64,000 bases of DNA from Tritrichomonas musculus. Lineage: Eukaryota; Parabasalia; Tritrichomonadida; Tritrichomonadidae. Of this stretch, positions 41,101-49,896 are shown piece by piece; position 1 is the stretch's first letter, and every line of letters begins with the position of its first letter. A program made the translations under genes and the position numbers. The stretch spans positions 1,550,001-1,614,000 of the forward strand of contig JAPFFF010000029.1 in NCBI GenBank assembly GCA_039105265.1, read 5' to 3'. The notes beneath the pieces were generated by a model. That model saw only the letters and a list, made by a program, of their open reading frames with translations. It had not been told where the DNA came from and did no database searches.

Positions 41101-42254
41101 TAAGCTCCTTTATGGCAGCTTGAACAATGGTTTGAATCACTGCAAATTTGGCATAATCCGTCGCATTTATGGCATCTTTTATCTTTTAAGTAATATCCAT
41201 CAATGCATGATTCACATTGTTCAAAATCAGTAGCATTTGAACAACCTTCAATATTGCTATATTCGCATTTGAATCCTTCTGAAAAGCCATAATATGGGCT
41301 TGGATAGTAGCCTTGAACACATGATGTACAATATTGGCTTCGTAAATAACTTGAAAAACCGCATGTTAGGCAATGATAAGTAGGATCACATTTTTGACAA
41401 AGATTTTTATTATCTGCTTTATAATATCCATCTGCACATGTTAAGCAATCATTTGAATTTTCGCAAGTTTTGCATAAAGGATCACAACTCAAGCAGATAT
41501 GTTTCTCTTTTTCAAGGTATTTGCCATCTTCACATGTTGTGCAATAATTTCTAAAAGCAGCACATGTTTTACAGTTATCATCGCATGCACGGCAAAGGCC
41601 ATTTCCATTGTAATATCCATCATAGCAATCATCACAATCGTTTAAAGTTGGGCCATGACAATTTTTGCAAGATTCATGGCATTCGTGACATTTAAATGAG
41701 GAATCTGTATAGTAATGTTCTTGGCAGGTTTCGCATTGGTTTTCATTTTTACATTTTTTGCAATTGTCACCACAAGATTTACAAAGATCACCTGATTTTA
41801 TATATCCATCTCTGCATGTAATGCACTGTGTTGCTTCTGTTCCAGAACATGTTTCGCATGAAGGATCGCAAGGTTTGCATGTAGGAGGATCCACACTTTT
41901 ATCTAAGAAATAATTTTTAATGCAATCAGTACATAAATATGGATCTTCTTGTTCACATTGCGAACATAAACCATCTTCAGAACATTGCTTGCATGTCCCA
42001 AAATCATTAAACGCTCCTCTTTTATATAAATAAAATCCATCATAGCATTCCGTACAATCTCCATCCGTTTTATCATCGCATTGCTTACATGAACTATGAC
42101 ATTTCACGCATTGATATGAATATGTCTCATATGAAATAAGATAGGAATATCCGTCTATGCATCTTTTACAAGATGTATCACCGTCACATTCAAAACAGTT
42201 TTCTATATTGCATTCATTCGATGAAATAATAACAATTAATAAAGTTATTATCAT
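38127..42254 (-). CDS. Cysteine-rich furin-like repeat membrane protein with Pmp-like segment
   Basis: A 1375-residue type I membrane protein. Residues 1-13 are a signal peptide (MIITLLIVIISSN). From about 15 to 1080 there are some two dozen furin-like/growth-factor-receptor cysteine repeats (pattern C-x2-C-x5-C-x2-C-xDGYYL). About 1100-1250 holds Pmp-like motifs: GGALHI, FSNC, GGGAIYV, FSSC, GGAVYI and GGSAIYL, the GGA[ILV] and FxxN/C signature of polymorphic outer-membrane-like proteins that occur on the trichomonad surface. A transmembrane span (about 1335-1356, LMIIFSFMMIVIISTLII) and a short tail KTKKFSIEEQENK follow. The role is probably adhesion or signalling at the cell surface. An Inr-like site sits 7 nt upstream of the ATG. 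Confidence 0.9.
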   Translation of the reverse strand: MIITLLIVIISSNECNIENCFECDGDTSCKRCIDGYSYLISYETYSYQCVKCHSSCKQCDDKTDGDCTECYDGFYLYKRGAFNDFGTCKQCSEDGLCSQCEQEDPYLCTDCIKNYFLDKSVDPPTCKPCDPSCETCSGTEATQCITCRDGYIKSGDLCKSCGDNCKKCKNENQCETCQEHYYTDSSFKCHECHESCKNCHGPTLNDCDDCYDGYYNGNGLCRACDDNCKTCAAFRNYCTTCEDGKYLEKEKHICLSCDPLCKTCENSNDCLTCADGYYKADNKNLCQKCDPTYHCLTCGFSSYLRSQYCTSCVQGYYPSPYYGFSEGFKCEYSNIEGCSNATDFEQCESCIDGYYLKDKRCHKCDGLCQICSDSNHCSSCHKGAYLTESSTCAKCSDNCLECNSKSDCTKCEDKYFSLNGFCKRCNESCSVCKDDSNACVECADGYYFNQFKRCVKCRDNCEKCQNITHCSECKSEFYIAEDGSCSPCAEVCFECNGPTEDDCLDCDPGYYLSPSFKKCFKCNEACLECTGPNDYECSKCAPGYFMNYDVDISSDKKGDRCTKCEYGCKTCESAVDCTECQDGYYLDNANCEHCIAGCKKCSSGGQQCTECFDGYYVSSTDGKLVNCSACPTDCKSCSRNDSGQLICNKCYDGYYPKDNKCTKCRSPCATCSSENKCKTCIKGHLFDGISSCDAECSKSCATCNLKADICTSCKDGYILNGTVCLKCSDGCKTCEIEGEVSSCTSCLDGFYLDNEQCKKCSDECETCYDSSSYCYTCVEGFYKSYQYDDLSGDCTLCNETEPHCSHCTSDCTEISRCVFSCTRCDDGFFFKDGECKACHKTCKTCDGTSELNCLSCADEYFLGNDGKCEKCDDSCLTCSKSSKECTSCKSNQYLSGGQCFNCNSACVECKDQNTCTKCPQYQFLHDGKCISSCLQLGEGWGGNINFECVKCSLDNCLKYDDGCQCTQCNEGYFIVTDEITTVEVCVPCQLENCKACNGAEKNDCTECNDGHTLQTDPNTNNKFCQKMCDEGYYFDDNNKCQKCNSPCKICSGKDGSICSQCEDGYYLSNSTCRFFPSDCEQNKHCENVNEGDKPVHVTIDITRFDSFKSDKSGGALHIVNCGISGNDISFSNCTSEKGGGGAIYVFNNKELENPITLKKMTFSSCKATFGGAVYIYSIDEKSLVTIESCNFIKNEILNTNDSGNNLKGGSAIYLTVKKGIVRDSSFIGKNGLSSGMIKVTEDFDITPEKEHLKLLNKINDIKSISIIRCSFEIVDNSSLTYFVEKQNLDSNNNFGWLVKNTIKSNFYSNAKLKEFNNKFIYFDVKKKENKYLSANTLMIIFSFMMIVIISTLIIKTKKFSIEEQENKISIDSFNE

Positions 42255-42256
42255 TT

Positions 42257-42264
42257 AATATGAA
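42257..42264 (-). promoter_or_regulatory. Inr-like core promoter TTCATATT
   Basis: On the minus strand TTCATATT precedes the ATG at 42254. TCA(+1)-T-A fits the trichomonad Inr and would start transcription at 42261, leaving a 6- to 7-nt leader, typical of trichomonads. Motif evidence only. Confidence 0.5.
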
Positions 42265-42684
42265 TATTTTTGATAGATATAATAATGTAATTTTTTTCAA
42301 TAATAAATAAAAATTTGTTAGTAAAATCTATCCTCCTTTTGAAAAATTGAATGAAATATTTCATTCAATTTTTTGAATTGGAATCCGAAAATTTGAATAA
42401 TAAATTAAACTGTGAAAATCTAAATATTTAGAAATTTACACTTGATATCAAGGGTAAAAAGGATGTATTTTGTATATTAATGAATATTAAATTTATTTCT
42501 AGAATGAAAATGAAGCGAATTTCTTTTAATAATCGTTTACAATCAAATATTTATTTGATACAAATATGATTTGGCCATTGATTCCAAGACTATCTTTTTA
42601 ATTTAAATTAGCTTCTTAAGAGTAAAATATTTTTATTTATTGAATCACAGATATATAACTAAGATTTTATCCAAAATCTTTATT
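42265..42684. other. Intergenic, AT-rich
   Basis: AT-rich DNA upstream of the cysteine-rich gene. No gene is seen. Confidence 0.5.
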
Positions 42685-42950
42685 ATAGGTAGACTCGGAG
42701 ATGTTCAGGTAAAGACCAGATTTAATTTTGTAATGACTAAAACTTTGTTTACTAATACTCATTTTGATTTTCTAAGTCTAAAAAGTCTTTTCCTAAATGA
42801 CAAAATTCTAAATCCAAAAAGTTTCTTTCAAAAAGTTAAAAGTATTTTCTAAGTATAAAAGACTTTTTAGCATATCGCTTTTACTCATAGGAATCAAAGG
42901 TTTGACTTTTTGAAAACAACTTTTGAGGCAATGGAATAATTTAGTGACTT
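42685..42950 (+). repeat. Dispersed repeat, copy 2 (inner segment inverted)
   Basis: Second copy of the element at 12747-13027. Bases 42685-42860 are collinear with the first copy, and bases 42861-42950 are its inner segment in reverse-complement orientation. Flanking words at the switch are AAAAGACTTTTT, which is nearly palindromic. A 70-codon frame (42640-42852) is not conserved in copy 1. Confidence 0.85.
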
Positions 42951-43187
42951 ATTTTCAAGGAAGTTTTCATCATAAAAAATACCATAACTTTCATTTACCG
43001 TTATTCTTTTTATTTGATCTTCAAAACTAACTAAAGATCTCAGATTATTTCATCAATCTTTTTTTTTTTTTGAACATGAATCTTGTTCAGGTAAAAAAAA
43101 AGCCACAAAAGTAAAAAAACAAGAGGGTGAAAATTTGACTAAAAAATTCAACATTGCTTAAAAAAAAAATCTTTTATGAAAAAGCAT
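42951..43187. other. Intergenic, AT-rich
   Basis: Short gap with T-rich and A-rich runs between the repeat and the DUF3447 gene stop. No gene is seen. Confidence 0.45.
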
Positions 43188-44945
43188 TTATTTTTCTTTA
43201 TTAAACAACTCATTCCTCACTTCATTTGATATTTTTCTCAACTCTTCTGCGGATTCATTTCTATCTATTGGCTGGATAAAGCTAATATCAATGAAATGTT
43301 CAATAAGTTTATCAATATTAGTATCTCTATTTTTTTTAAAAATGTACATGAACAAATACTTCAAAGACAATGAAAGTGATTTTGTCAACGCAGAAAACAA
43401 AAAAGAATTCAAATCATTGATAGTCAATTCTGGAAAATTATTAATCAAGTATTCCATTACATATGTATTCTGATTCAAAACACAAATATAAAAAGCACTA
43501 ATTGGAGTTTGATCAATTGTCCAATTCACGTCAAAATTAGGATGATTTGCGATCATTTTAATAATTTTCAAATCCATAAAATTATAACAAGCATTTATAA
43601 ACAGTGAAAAGTTTGTTCCATTCATGTTATAAATGTCTATTTCAGGAAACTTCAAAAGAAAATCAACGATTTGTGAATTTCGGAAATCAAGTGCAACTGA
43701 AATCATAGAAAAATTGCTATATAGAGGTGAGTTGTAATTGACGTTGATGCCAGGAAATTTGAAGAATTCTTTCGTCAAAAAACCGGAATAATCGTGAAAA
43801 GAAGAGATTGCCAATTCGTTGATATTTCTATTCACGAAACCCGGATTATTTCGAAGGAAAGGGAGAAACACGTTCTGGAAGAAAATGAAGTTGTATGAGA
43901 AGAATGTGTTGTTCAGCAAGTTAATAATCACTTCATCATATTTTTCATCAACGTCACTTTTTTCAAAATAATCAAAAGTGTAATTATTCATTACATATTC
44001 GACCATTTCCTCGTTCCAACTCCTCACGGCACAACTTAGCGAGCTTTTGTTGAATTCATCTTTCATCATGTCTTCAACAATGTGCGTTATCTCGTAATTC
44101 CGCTGACATATTGAGCCAAATATGTTCTCAATTTGAATGTCAGGTCGATTCATGACGATGTATTTGAATATTTTAACCGCATTATATTGAATTGCGTACT
44201 GAATTAATTGAATTTCTCTCGGATTGTAAAGATAGTTCTCAACGAGACTTTCACTGATGTTCGACTCCACTGATATGTTCGAATTAGATATGATCTTTTG
44301 AAAAGTGTCAATGTCGTCGGTTTTAATTGAGAGCCGAAGTTGGTTTGTTTCAATTTCACGATAAGAAGGGTCATGATAATCGTTCGATTCACGAAGCCAC
44401 TTAAAAACCTTTTTTCTCAATTCAATGAATTCGTTAATTTCTTTTTCAGAAAACGGTTTTGACAGTTTCGGTTTAATTTCCTTCTCAAAAATTTCTGGTT
44501 CTTCTTTCAAAAATTCGGGCAAAAATTACTCAACAACTTGCATCCTGCCGCTTCTGTTTTGGAAAAAGTAACGCGCAGCTTGGATGATCTCACGAATATT
44601 AATGAGTCCTTCTTCGTAGAACCAGAGTTTGAAGTAGAAAAGGCTGCCAAAAATGTTCCAGAAAAATTGAGACTCGTCTCTCAAATTTGTTTTGATTGGA
44701 TTCATGATTTTCTCGAAGAGTTTAATCACGGTGCCTTTGTTGCTTTGCAGGTTATTACGTGCATAGTATGAGAAAAGTTGGCATATTACCATCAGGTCTT
44801 CTTTTTGGTTGAGAATATTTTCTGGAATTTGATTAATGACATTTGCGATTTCATCATCACTGGCAATGGGATTCAGATCACATAAACTCTTCTGAATCTG
44901 TGAATATAATTCTATTTTCGAAATATCGGTGAAAATTGACTCCAT
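43188..44945 (-). pseudogene. DUF3447/ankyrin protein with one in-frame stop
   Basis: From ATG 44945 the protein reads MESIFTDISKIELYSQIQ to MQVVE, meets TAA at 44528-44526, then continues in the same frame (FLPEFLKEEPEIFEKEIKP) for another 440 residues to the normal stop at 43188. There is no ATG after the stop before a substantial part of the domain. Related family members suggest an aromatic residue before FLPEFL (YFYPEIEFFI in the gene at 48663), so a single TAC/TAT to TAA change would explain it. The rest is intact: DUF3447 core then divergent ankyrin repeats (SPLYSNFSMISVALDFRNSQ). It is either a very young pseudogene, a readthrough gene, or an assembly or base-call error. A 15-bp inverted repeat overlaps the start codon. 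Confidence 0.8.
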
Positions 44946-44975
44946 TTTTTAATAAAATTTTGGAGTCAATTTTCA
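44930..44975 (-). promoter_or_regulatory. Perfect 15-bp inverted repeat over the start codon
   Basis: TGAAAATTGACTCCA at 44930-44944 is repeated as its exact reverse complement at 44961-44975, with a 16-nt loop. In an mRNA reading leftwards, the 5' leader would pair with the first five codons of the DUF3447 gene and mask its AUG. It could be a regulatory hairpin or the scar of a template-switch event. Confidence 0.6.
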
Positions 44976-45281
44976 ATTAAAATTTCAAATTTGTTTACAA
45001 AGTCAACAAAATATAATCTAATTAAAGGTGGTTTGTATAAATGATTTTTTATTTCTCTTTTCTTTTTCCTTTTCAATATTTCATAAATTTAAGTAAATTA
45101 CTGACTGCAAATTTAATTTTCATAAAGTAAAAAAATAAAATTCATGATTTTTTATTATTTTTAAATATTTAGAAGATATATTTATACTTATATTTAAAAA
45201 TAATATTTGTAATTATCTCATATTCAACTATATATAAGTAAATTACTGAAAATACGTTAATTCCGAAAATTTTAATTCCAA
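44976..45281. other. Intergenic, divergent promoter region
   Basis: AT-rich DNA between the divergent DUF3447 and BspA genes. No clear Inr precedes the ATG at 45282. Confidence 0.45.
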
Positions 45282-47381
45282 ATGCTTGCAACATTACCAA
45301 TTTTCATCAAAGCTCTTAATAGATGCAATAATTATTTTTGTTATTCATATAATGATAAAGATAATGAATGGGAATTGGTAAATTTTTCAAATAACTTTAT
45401 ATTTTCAGAATATGGTAAAGATCATTCCGAACCTTTAAGTATTGAGACAAACTTTGATGACAATGACTCACCTTTAACTTCAATAAACCTCGATTTTCCT
45501 TCGTCGAGCTATTTTATGACACTATTAATTCCTCCAACTATTAAATATGTTAAAAGTCGAGCTTTTTATAACTGTCAAAACGTTTCACTTGATCTAACTT
45601 TTGCTGATGATGTTGTCCTTGAAAATGGGGCATTTCAAAGATGTACCGAATTGAAATCTGTCACTTTTAAAGGAAAAATCAGCAAATTGGGCGACCAGTG
45701 CTTCCAAGACTGCTCAAAATTGCATAAAATAACGAAAATTGATGTGGAAAAGATTGGCCAGCGAGCATTTCTTGATTGCCGAGCCCTAAATTGCACTCTT
45801 GAAATTGGCCAGAACACGAAAATCATTGGAAAATTTGCCTTTGCTTACTGTTACCACATCCACGGCGACCTAGTGATTCCGGACACGGTTACTCTTATAG
45901 AGGAGAATGCTTTTCAAGGCTGTCTTGGATTCAATGGCAGCCTTGTCATATCAAACAGCATCAAAAGCATCGATAGATTTGTTTTTTATGAATGTTGCAA
46001 TTTGCAGAGTGAATTGAAGATCCCTGAAAAAGTGGAATCTATCGGCGACTATTCATTTTACATGTGTTTTTATTTGAATGGTAATTTGGTCATACCAAAC
46101 ACTGTCAAAAGTATTGGTGACTCTGCTTTTTGGGGATGTGCTTTTTTGAATGGAAATTTGGTCATACCCGAGTCTGTCACATCAGTTGGATTTAATTCAT
46201 TTGGCTATTGTTATGGATTTGATGGTGAACTGAATTTACCTCAAAAATTGACAGAAATTAATGAATCAGCGTTCAGCTTCTGCACACATTTGAGTGGAAG
46301 TTTGATTTTGCCAAATTTGACAAAGTCTGTTCACGCATTCGCATTTGAAAACTGTCATGAATTCACAGGAGATTTGATCATTCCTGACTCTGTTGAGGTG
46401 ATTGATGATCAAGCTTTCAGAGAGTGCTATAAATTGAATGGTGTATTGAAATTGTCAAACAAACTTCAGTCAATTGGCACAATGGCTTTTATGGAATGTT
46501 ATGAAATCAAAGGATCTTTGGTCATTCCAAATTCCGTGAAAAAAATTGAAGATTCTGCTTTTGCTTATTGTTATGGATTTAATGGCTCATTGATCCTTTC
46601 CACTTCATTGCAAAAAGCCGGAGAACGTGCTTTTATCGATTGTTCTGGCTTCACAAATGAACTCAAAATTCCTGACAGTTTGGAATTCATTATGAAGGAA
46701 TCATTTGCAAATTGTTTTGGCCTAGAATCATTGACATTATCGAAGAATGTGGTTGAAATTCATGAAGGAGCTTTTGCCAACTGCACTGGATTTATGAATC
46801 AATTGAAATTTCCTGACAGTTGCAAAGTGATTTCGTCTTTTTCATTTGCAAACTGTTCCAAATTGAGTGGAAATTTGATTTTACCAAAAAATGTTGAATC
46901 AATTGGAGTTTCTGCTTTCTGTGGATGTTCGTGCCTCTTTGGAAATTTGACAATTCCTGATACAATAAAAATAATAAGTAATGAAACATTCAAAGATTGT
47001 TTTTCATTGAATGAAACATTGGTCATGCCTTCATCAATTGAAGAAATAGGTGAAAATGCATTCATTGGAACCAGATTTGAAAAAGTTGTCTTTCTAGGTG
47101 TTGATCAAGTAATGTGTAATGCCCATTCAATTGGATTTCATGATAGCACAAAAGTAACCGTTTATAATGATTATAAATCTGACAACTTTTGTTCATTTGA
47201 TGTCGTCTTTATTGCAAGACCGAAAGACAATAAGAATAAATTATCAATTGCCGCAATTGCGGGAATTGCTGCTTCAGCATTGGTTGTAATTATTATTTTA
47301 ATTGTTGTTTTGATTGTCTCTCTCAGAAAAAAGAAGAAATTTAATGATGCTAACAATGAAAGCAATGAAGAATTTTTGTAA
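45282..47381 (+). CDS. BspA-like LRR surface protein with transmembrane anchor
   Basis: A 699-residue protein. Residues 1-60 are unique with no obvious cleavable signal peptide. About 65-620 comprise roughly 23 LRR_5/TpLRR (BspA) repeats of 23-24 residues (pattern IP-SV--IG--AF--C--LNG-L), here of the G-L-V/N-G-N-L subtype. A transmembrane span at about 656-681 (AGIAASALVVIIILIVVLIV) is followed by a basic RKKKK stop-transfer and an 18-residue cytoplasmic tail ending NEEFL. BspA-like proteins are the largest trichomonad surface family, implicated in adhesion to host or bacterial partners. Membrane topology is clear; how the N-terminus is exported without a classical signal is an open point, or the true start lies elsewhere. 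Confidence 0.9.
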   Translation: MLATLPIFIKALNRCNNYFCYSYNDKDNEWELVNFSNNFIFSEYGKDHSEPLSIETNFDDNDSPLTSINLDFPSSSYFMTLLIPPTIKYVKSRAFYNCQNVSLDLTFADDVVLENGAFQRCTELKSVTFKGKISKLGDQCFQDCSKLHKITKIDVEKIGQRAFLDCRALNCTLEIGQNTKIIGKFAFAYCYHIHGDLVIPDTVTLIEENAFQGCLGFNGSLVISNSIKSIDRFVFYECCNLQSELKIPEKVESIGDYSFYMCFYLNGNLVIPNTVKSIGDSAFWGCAFLNGNLVIPESVTSVGFNSFGYCYGFDGELNLPQKLTEINESAFSFCTHLSGSLILPNLTKSVHAFAFENCHEFTGDLIIPDSVEVIDDQAFRECYKLNGVLKLSNKLQSIGTMAFMECYEIKGSLVIPNSVKKIEDSAFAYCYGFNGSLILSTSLQKAGERAFIDCSGFTNELKIPDSLEFIMKESFANCFGLESLTLSKNVVEIHEGAFANCTGFMNQLKFPDSCKVISSFSFANCSKLSGNLILPKNVESIGVSAFCGCSCLFGNLTIPDTIKIISNETFKDCFSLNETLVMPSSIEEIGENAFIGTRFEKVVFLGVDQVMCNAHSIGFHDSTKVTVYNDYKSDNFCSFDVVFIARPKDNKNKLSIAAIAGIAASALVVIIILIVVLIVSLRKKKKFNDANNESNEEFL

Positions 47382-47787
47382 GTATTATTTAATTTTTCAC
47401 AGAATATATTAAAATGCAAAAATTGGTTATTGGCCATTGATGCAAAAGTTTATTAGTATAGTAATAAATATATTTTATAATGACTTTTTTTAATATAATA
47501 TTTTTTTTTATATAAATACATCATAATTGAATTTTAAAATTAAAAATGTTATAATTGTATATAATATTTTAATTTATAATCTAAGATAAACACATTTTTT
47601 TGAAAAAAAAAAAAGACTTGAAAATCAAATAATTATATCTTATAATTTTTTAAATATATTCATTATATAAAAGAATATTTATAAACTATTATTATATATT
47701 ACTTTATTATTTTATTTAAAAGTTATTGTATTAATTATTCATAGATATATTTTTGAATTTACAATAAAGCATTTTATATATTTTATA
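47382..47787. other. Intergenic, very AT-rich
   Basis: About 400 bp of almost pure A+T between the BspA gene and the degenerate Rab. No gene is seen. Confidence 0.5.
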
Positions 47788-47795
47788 TTCATTTT
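47788..47795 (+). promoter_or_regulatory. Inr-like core promoter TTCATTTT
   Basis: TTCATTTT fits TCA(+1)-Y-(T/A) with A at 47791, giving a leader of 28 nt before ATG 47819. A second weaker TTCAGACT lies closer to the ATG. It supports the degenerate Rab being transcribed. Confidence 0.45.
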
Positions 47796-47818
47796 AGGTA
47801 AAAAAAATTCAGACTAAA

Positions 47819-48325
47819 ATGGCGCAAAAGCCCATTAGGATTTTAATTCTGGGATTTACGGAATCAGGGAAAGATGAATTAATCGAACACTATGCAGGCC
47901 AACAAGAAAATCTAACAGAAACTATTGGAATCGATTTCCGCACCAAATTTTTAGATATCGAAGGCAAAAAAATAAAAATACAATTATGGACCACCGCTGG
48001 CCAAGAAAAATTTAGAGAATTTGACAATAAAACAATGTTTCGAAGTTCTAATGCTGTTGCTTTTATTTTTGATACTTCTAATAGAGATTCTTTCGATAGA
48101 ATTAAGGCCTGGACAAAAAGTTTTAGAAATATTGTAGATCCACCGCTTGATGCCATCTTAATCGGAAATAAATGTGGAACGGAATGCTTAGTAACAAAAG
48201 ATGAAGTAGAAGAAATCGCAAAATTATATAACATGCGTTATTTCGAAACTTCTGTTGAGTCCAATTACGAAAATGCCAATGAGGCATTTGATTTCTTGGC
48301 CACAGAAGTTTATAAACATCATTAA
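47819..48325 (+). CDS. Degenerate Rab-like protein (predicted pseudo-GTPase)
   Basis: A 168-residue protein aligning over its whole length with the Rab at 954, yet most nucleotide-contact motifs are changed. The P-loop is GFTESGKD (12-19), with Asp replacing the Ser/Thr that binds Mg. The G3 motif is WTTAGQE (57-63), so the Mg-coordinating Asp is Thr. G4 is NKCG (117-120) in place of NKCD, losing the guanine-specifying Asp. G5 is ETSVE instead of ETSAK. Switch-I Thr35 is kept. The C-terminus ends KHH with no cysteine for prenylation. The frame is intact and the fold-forming residues are conserved, so it is probably a translated protein that neither binds GTP normally nor is lipidated; a regulatory decoy role is possible. 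It may also be early decay. Confidence 0.8.
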   Translation: MAQKPIRILILGFTESGKDELIEHYAGQQENLTETIGIDFRTKFLDIEGKKIKIQLWTTAGQEKFREFDNKTMFRSSNAVAFIFDTSNRDSFDRIKAWTKSFRNIVDPPLDAILIGNKCGTECLVTKDEVEEIAKLYNMRYFETSVESNYENANEAFDFLATEVYKHH

Positions 48326-48662
48326 ATTGAATAAGACTTAAAAGATTACATACAATAAACAATTAATATTATTATGATGTTTTTTTAATCTGTTTAAATA
48401 AAAAAATGAAAAAAATTATTAGATTTGGCATAAAACCTGTAATTAATCAAATTTAATTCAATTTTTATAAGATCAAAAATTATTAAAAATGAGACTTTAT
48501 ATTTAAAATTGCACTTAAAGGACAAATCTTCAATTTAATGATAAAATAAAGAAGATAAAGAAAGATAAAAATAACATTGAATTGATTACTGAAGAGAAAA
48601 TAAAATTTATAGTAATTATTTTTTTTGAAAGTTTATTTGGCCTATCTTTCAAATTTTAAAGA
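48326..48662. other. Intergenic, AT-rich
   Basis: No gene is seen between the degenerate Rab and the DUF3447 gene. Confidence 0.5.
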
Positions 48663-49817
48663 ATGCGAGAAAATAATGATATTGTTGAATTTATCAATGA
48701 AAAGAAAGAAATGTATGATGTTTTACTTGATTATTTAGAAAATGGAGATAGCAATTTAGATTTTTTATTGAATACCATGAATGTCCATTTTTTTCTAGAA
48801 GATAAAGACGAACTAAACGAGTTCATTCGTTTGCTATTTAAAATTTCCAATCATCATCAACGGCAACCTGATTTATTTGCAAAGATAAAACAAATTCTGG
48901 ATATTATATCAAATTCAATTAAGAAAACCTACTCAAATATTGATATTTTCAAAATTTTCTGTAAAAACAAACTTTTTCTTTTGTATCTTATTGAGAAAAA
49001 TGTCATCTCCATTGATAATACAATTGTAAATCTAATTATGGAAAAGTCTGAACCTAACAGTTCTAAATTTTGTCATTTCTTTTATCCAGAAATTGAATTT
49101 TTTATTAATGAAGAAAAGAGAAAAGAGATAAAAAAAGAACTATTGAATATTGATCCTCAAATTTTCACAAATTTTGAAAGTAACCGTCAAAAAGGTGAAA
49201 ATGACAGTTATATTTGCAAACTCATTCGAAATGATTTAATTGATGATTTCATTTCACATGTAACAAGAACAAATCTTTCTCTTTCGAGTAAAATCAAGTC
49301 TTCACTTTTTGAAACGAACAACTTTTTGATTAAAAACGAATCATCATTAATTGAATATGCAGCTTTCTTTGGATCCATTCAAATTTTTCGATACTTGCAA
49401 TTGAGTCATGTTAAAATGACGCCATCTTTGTGGCTTTATGCAATACATGGACGAAATGCAGAATTGATTCATCTTCTTGAAGAAAATCAAGTCGAACTTG
49501 ATGACAAAACGTATGAAAAATATCTCAAAGAATCAATTAAATGTCATCATAATGATATTGCTTCATATTTTCTGAATAATTTTGCAAACGAAACTGAAGA
49601 ACAATTGAATGATGATTTTGAATTCACCTTTAAAAATAACGTTGTTGCTTACGCCTTCCAATACCGTAATTATTCTTTTATTGATAAAGAAATCAATCAC
49701 ATATATGTTTTCTTCTATTCATGCTTATTCAATTTGTTTCCTCTTGTAAAACTTTTTTTAAAAACAAAGGATGTGAGCTACAATTATAAAATAATTTCAA
49801 ATAGTTTTTCTTTTTAA
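48663..49817 (+). CDS. DUF3447 protein, N-terminal part (possibly 5' exon)
   Basis: A 384-residue frame with the full DUF3447-type all-helical region (FFYPEIEFFINEEKR, GENDSYICKLIRNDLIDDF, YAAFFGSIQIFRYL, ESIKCHHNDIASYF), close in sequence to the protein at 59865. It ends at TAA 49815 directly after KTKDVSYNYKIISNSF, where an ankyrin region would normally follow. About 170 bp of AT-rich, stop-filled DNA then precede an ankyrin module and LRRs (next entry). The paralogue at 59865 ends at an equivalent position, so either both were cut at the same point or the gap is an intron. In these families the DUF3447 region precedes ankyrin repeats; cellular function is unknown. Inr not seen. Confidence 0.7.
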   Translation: MRENNDIVEFINEKKEMYDVLLDYLENGDSNLDFLLNTMNVHFFLEDKDELNEFIRLLFKISNHHQRQPDLFAKIKQILDIISNSIKKTYSNIDIFKIFCKNKLFLLYLIEKNVISIDNTIVNLIMEKSEPNSSKFCHFFYPEIEFFINEEKRKEIKKELLNIDPQIFTNFESNRQKGENDSYICKLIRNDLIDDFISHVTRTNLSLSSKIKSSLFETNNFLIKNESSLIEYAAFFGSIQIFRYLQLSHVKMTPSLWLYAIHGRNAELIHLLEENQVELDDKTYEKYLKESIKCHHNDIASYFLNNFANETEEQLNDDFEFTFKNNVVAYAFQYRNYSFIDKEINHIYVFFYSCLFNLFPLVKLFLKTKDVSYNYKIISNSFSF

Positions 49818-49896
49818 ATGAAGTTTCAATTTATAAAGTTGTTTTAATTACATTCAAAATATATTTTTTATAGAATTTAAAAAAAGGATTTGATTA

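Noticed and set aside
42640-42852. 70-codon frame
   Set aside because: Overlaps copy 2 of the dispersed repeat and has no counterpart frame in copy 1.
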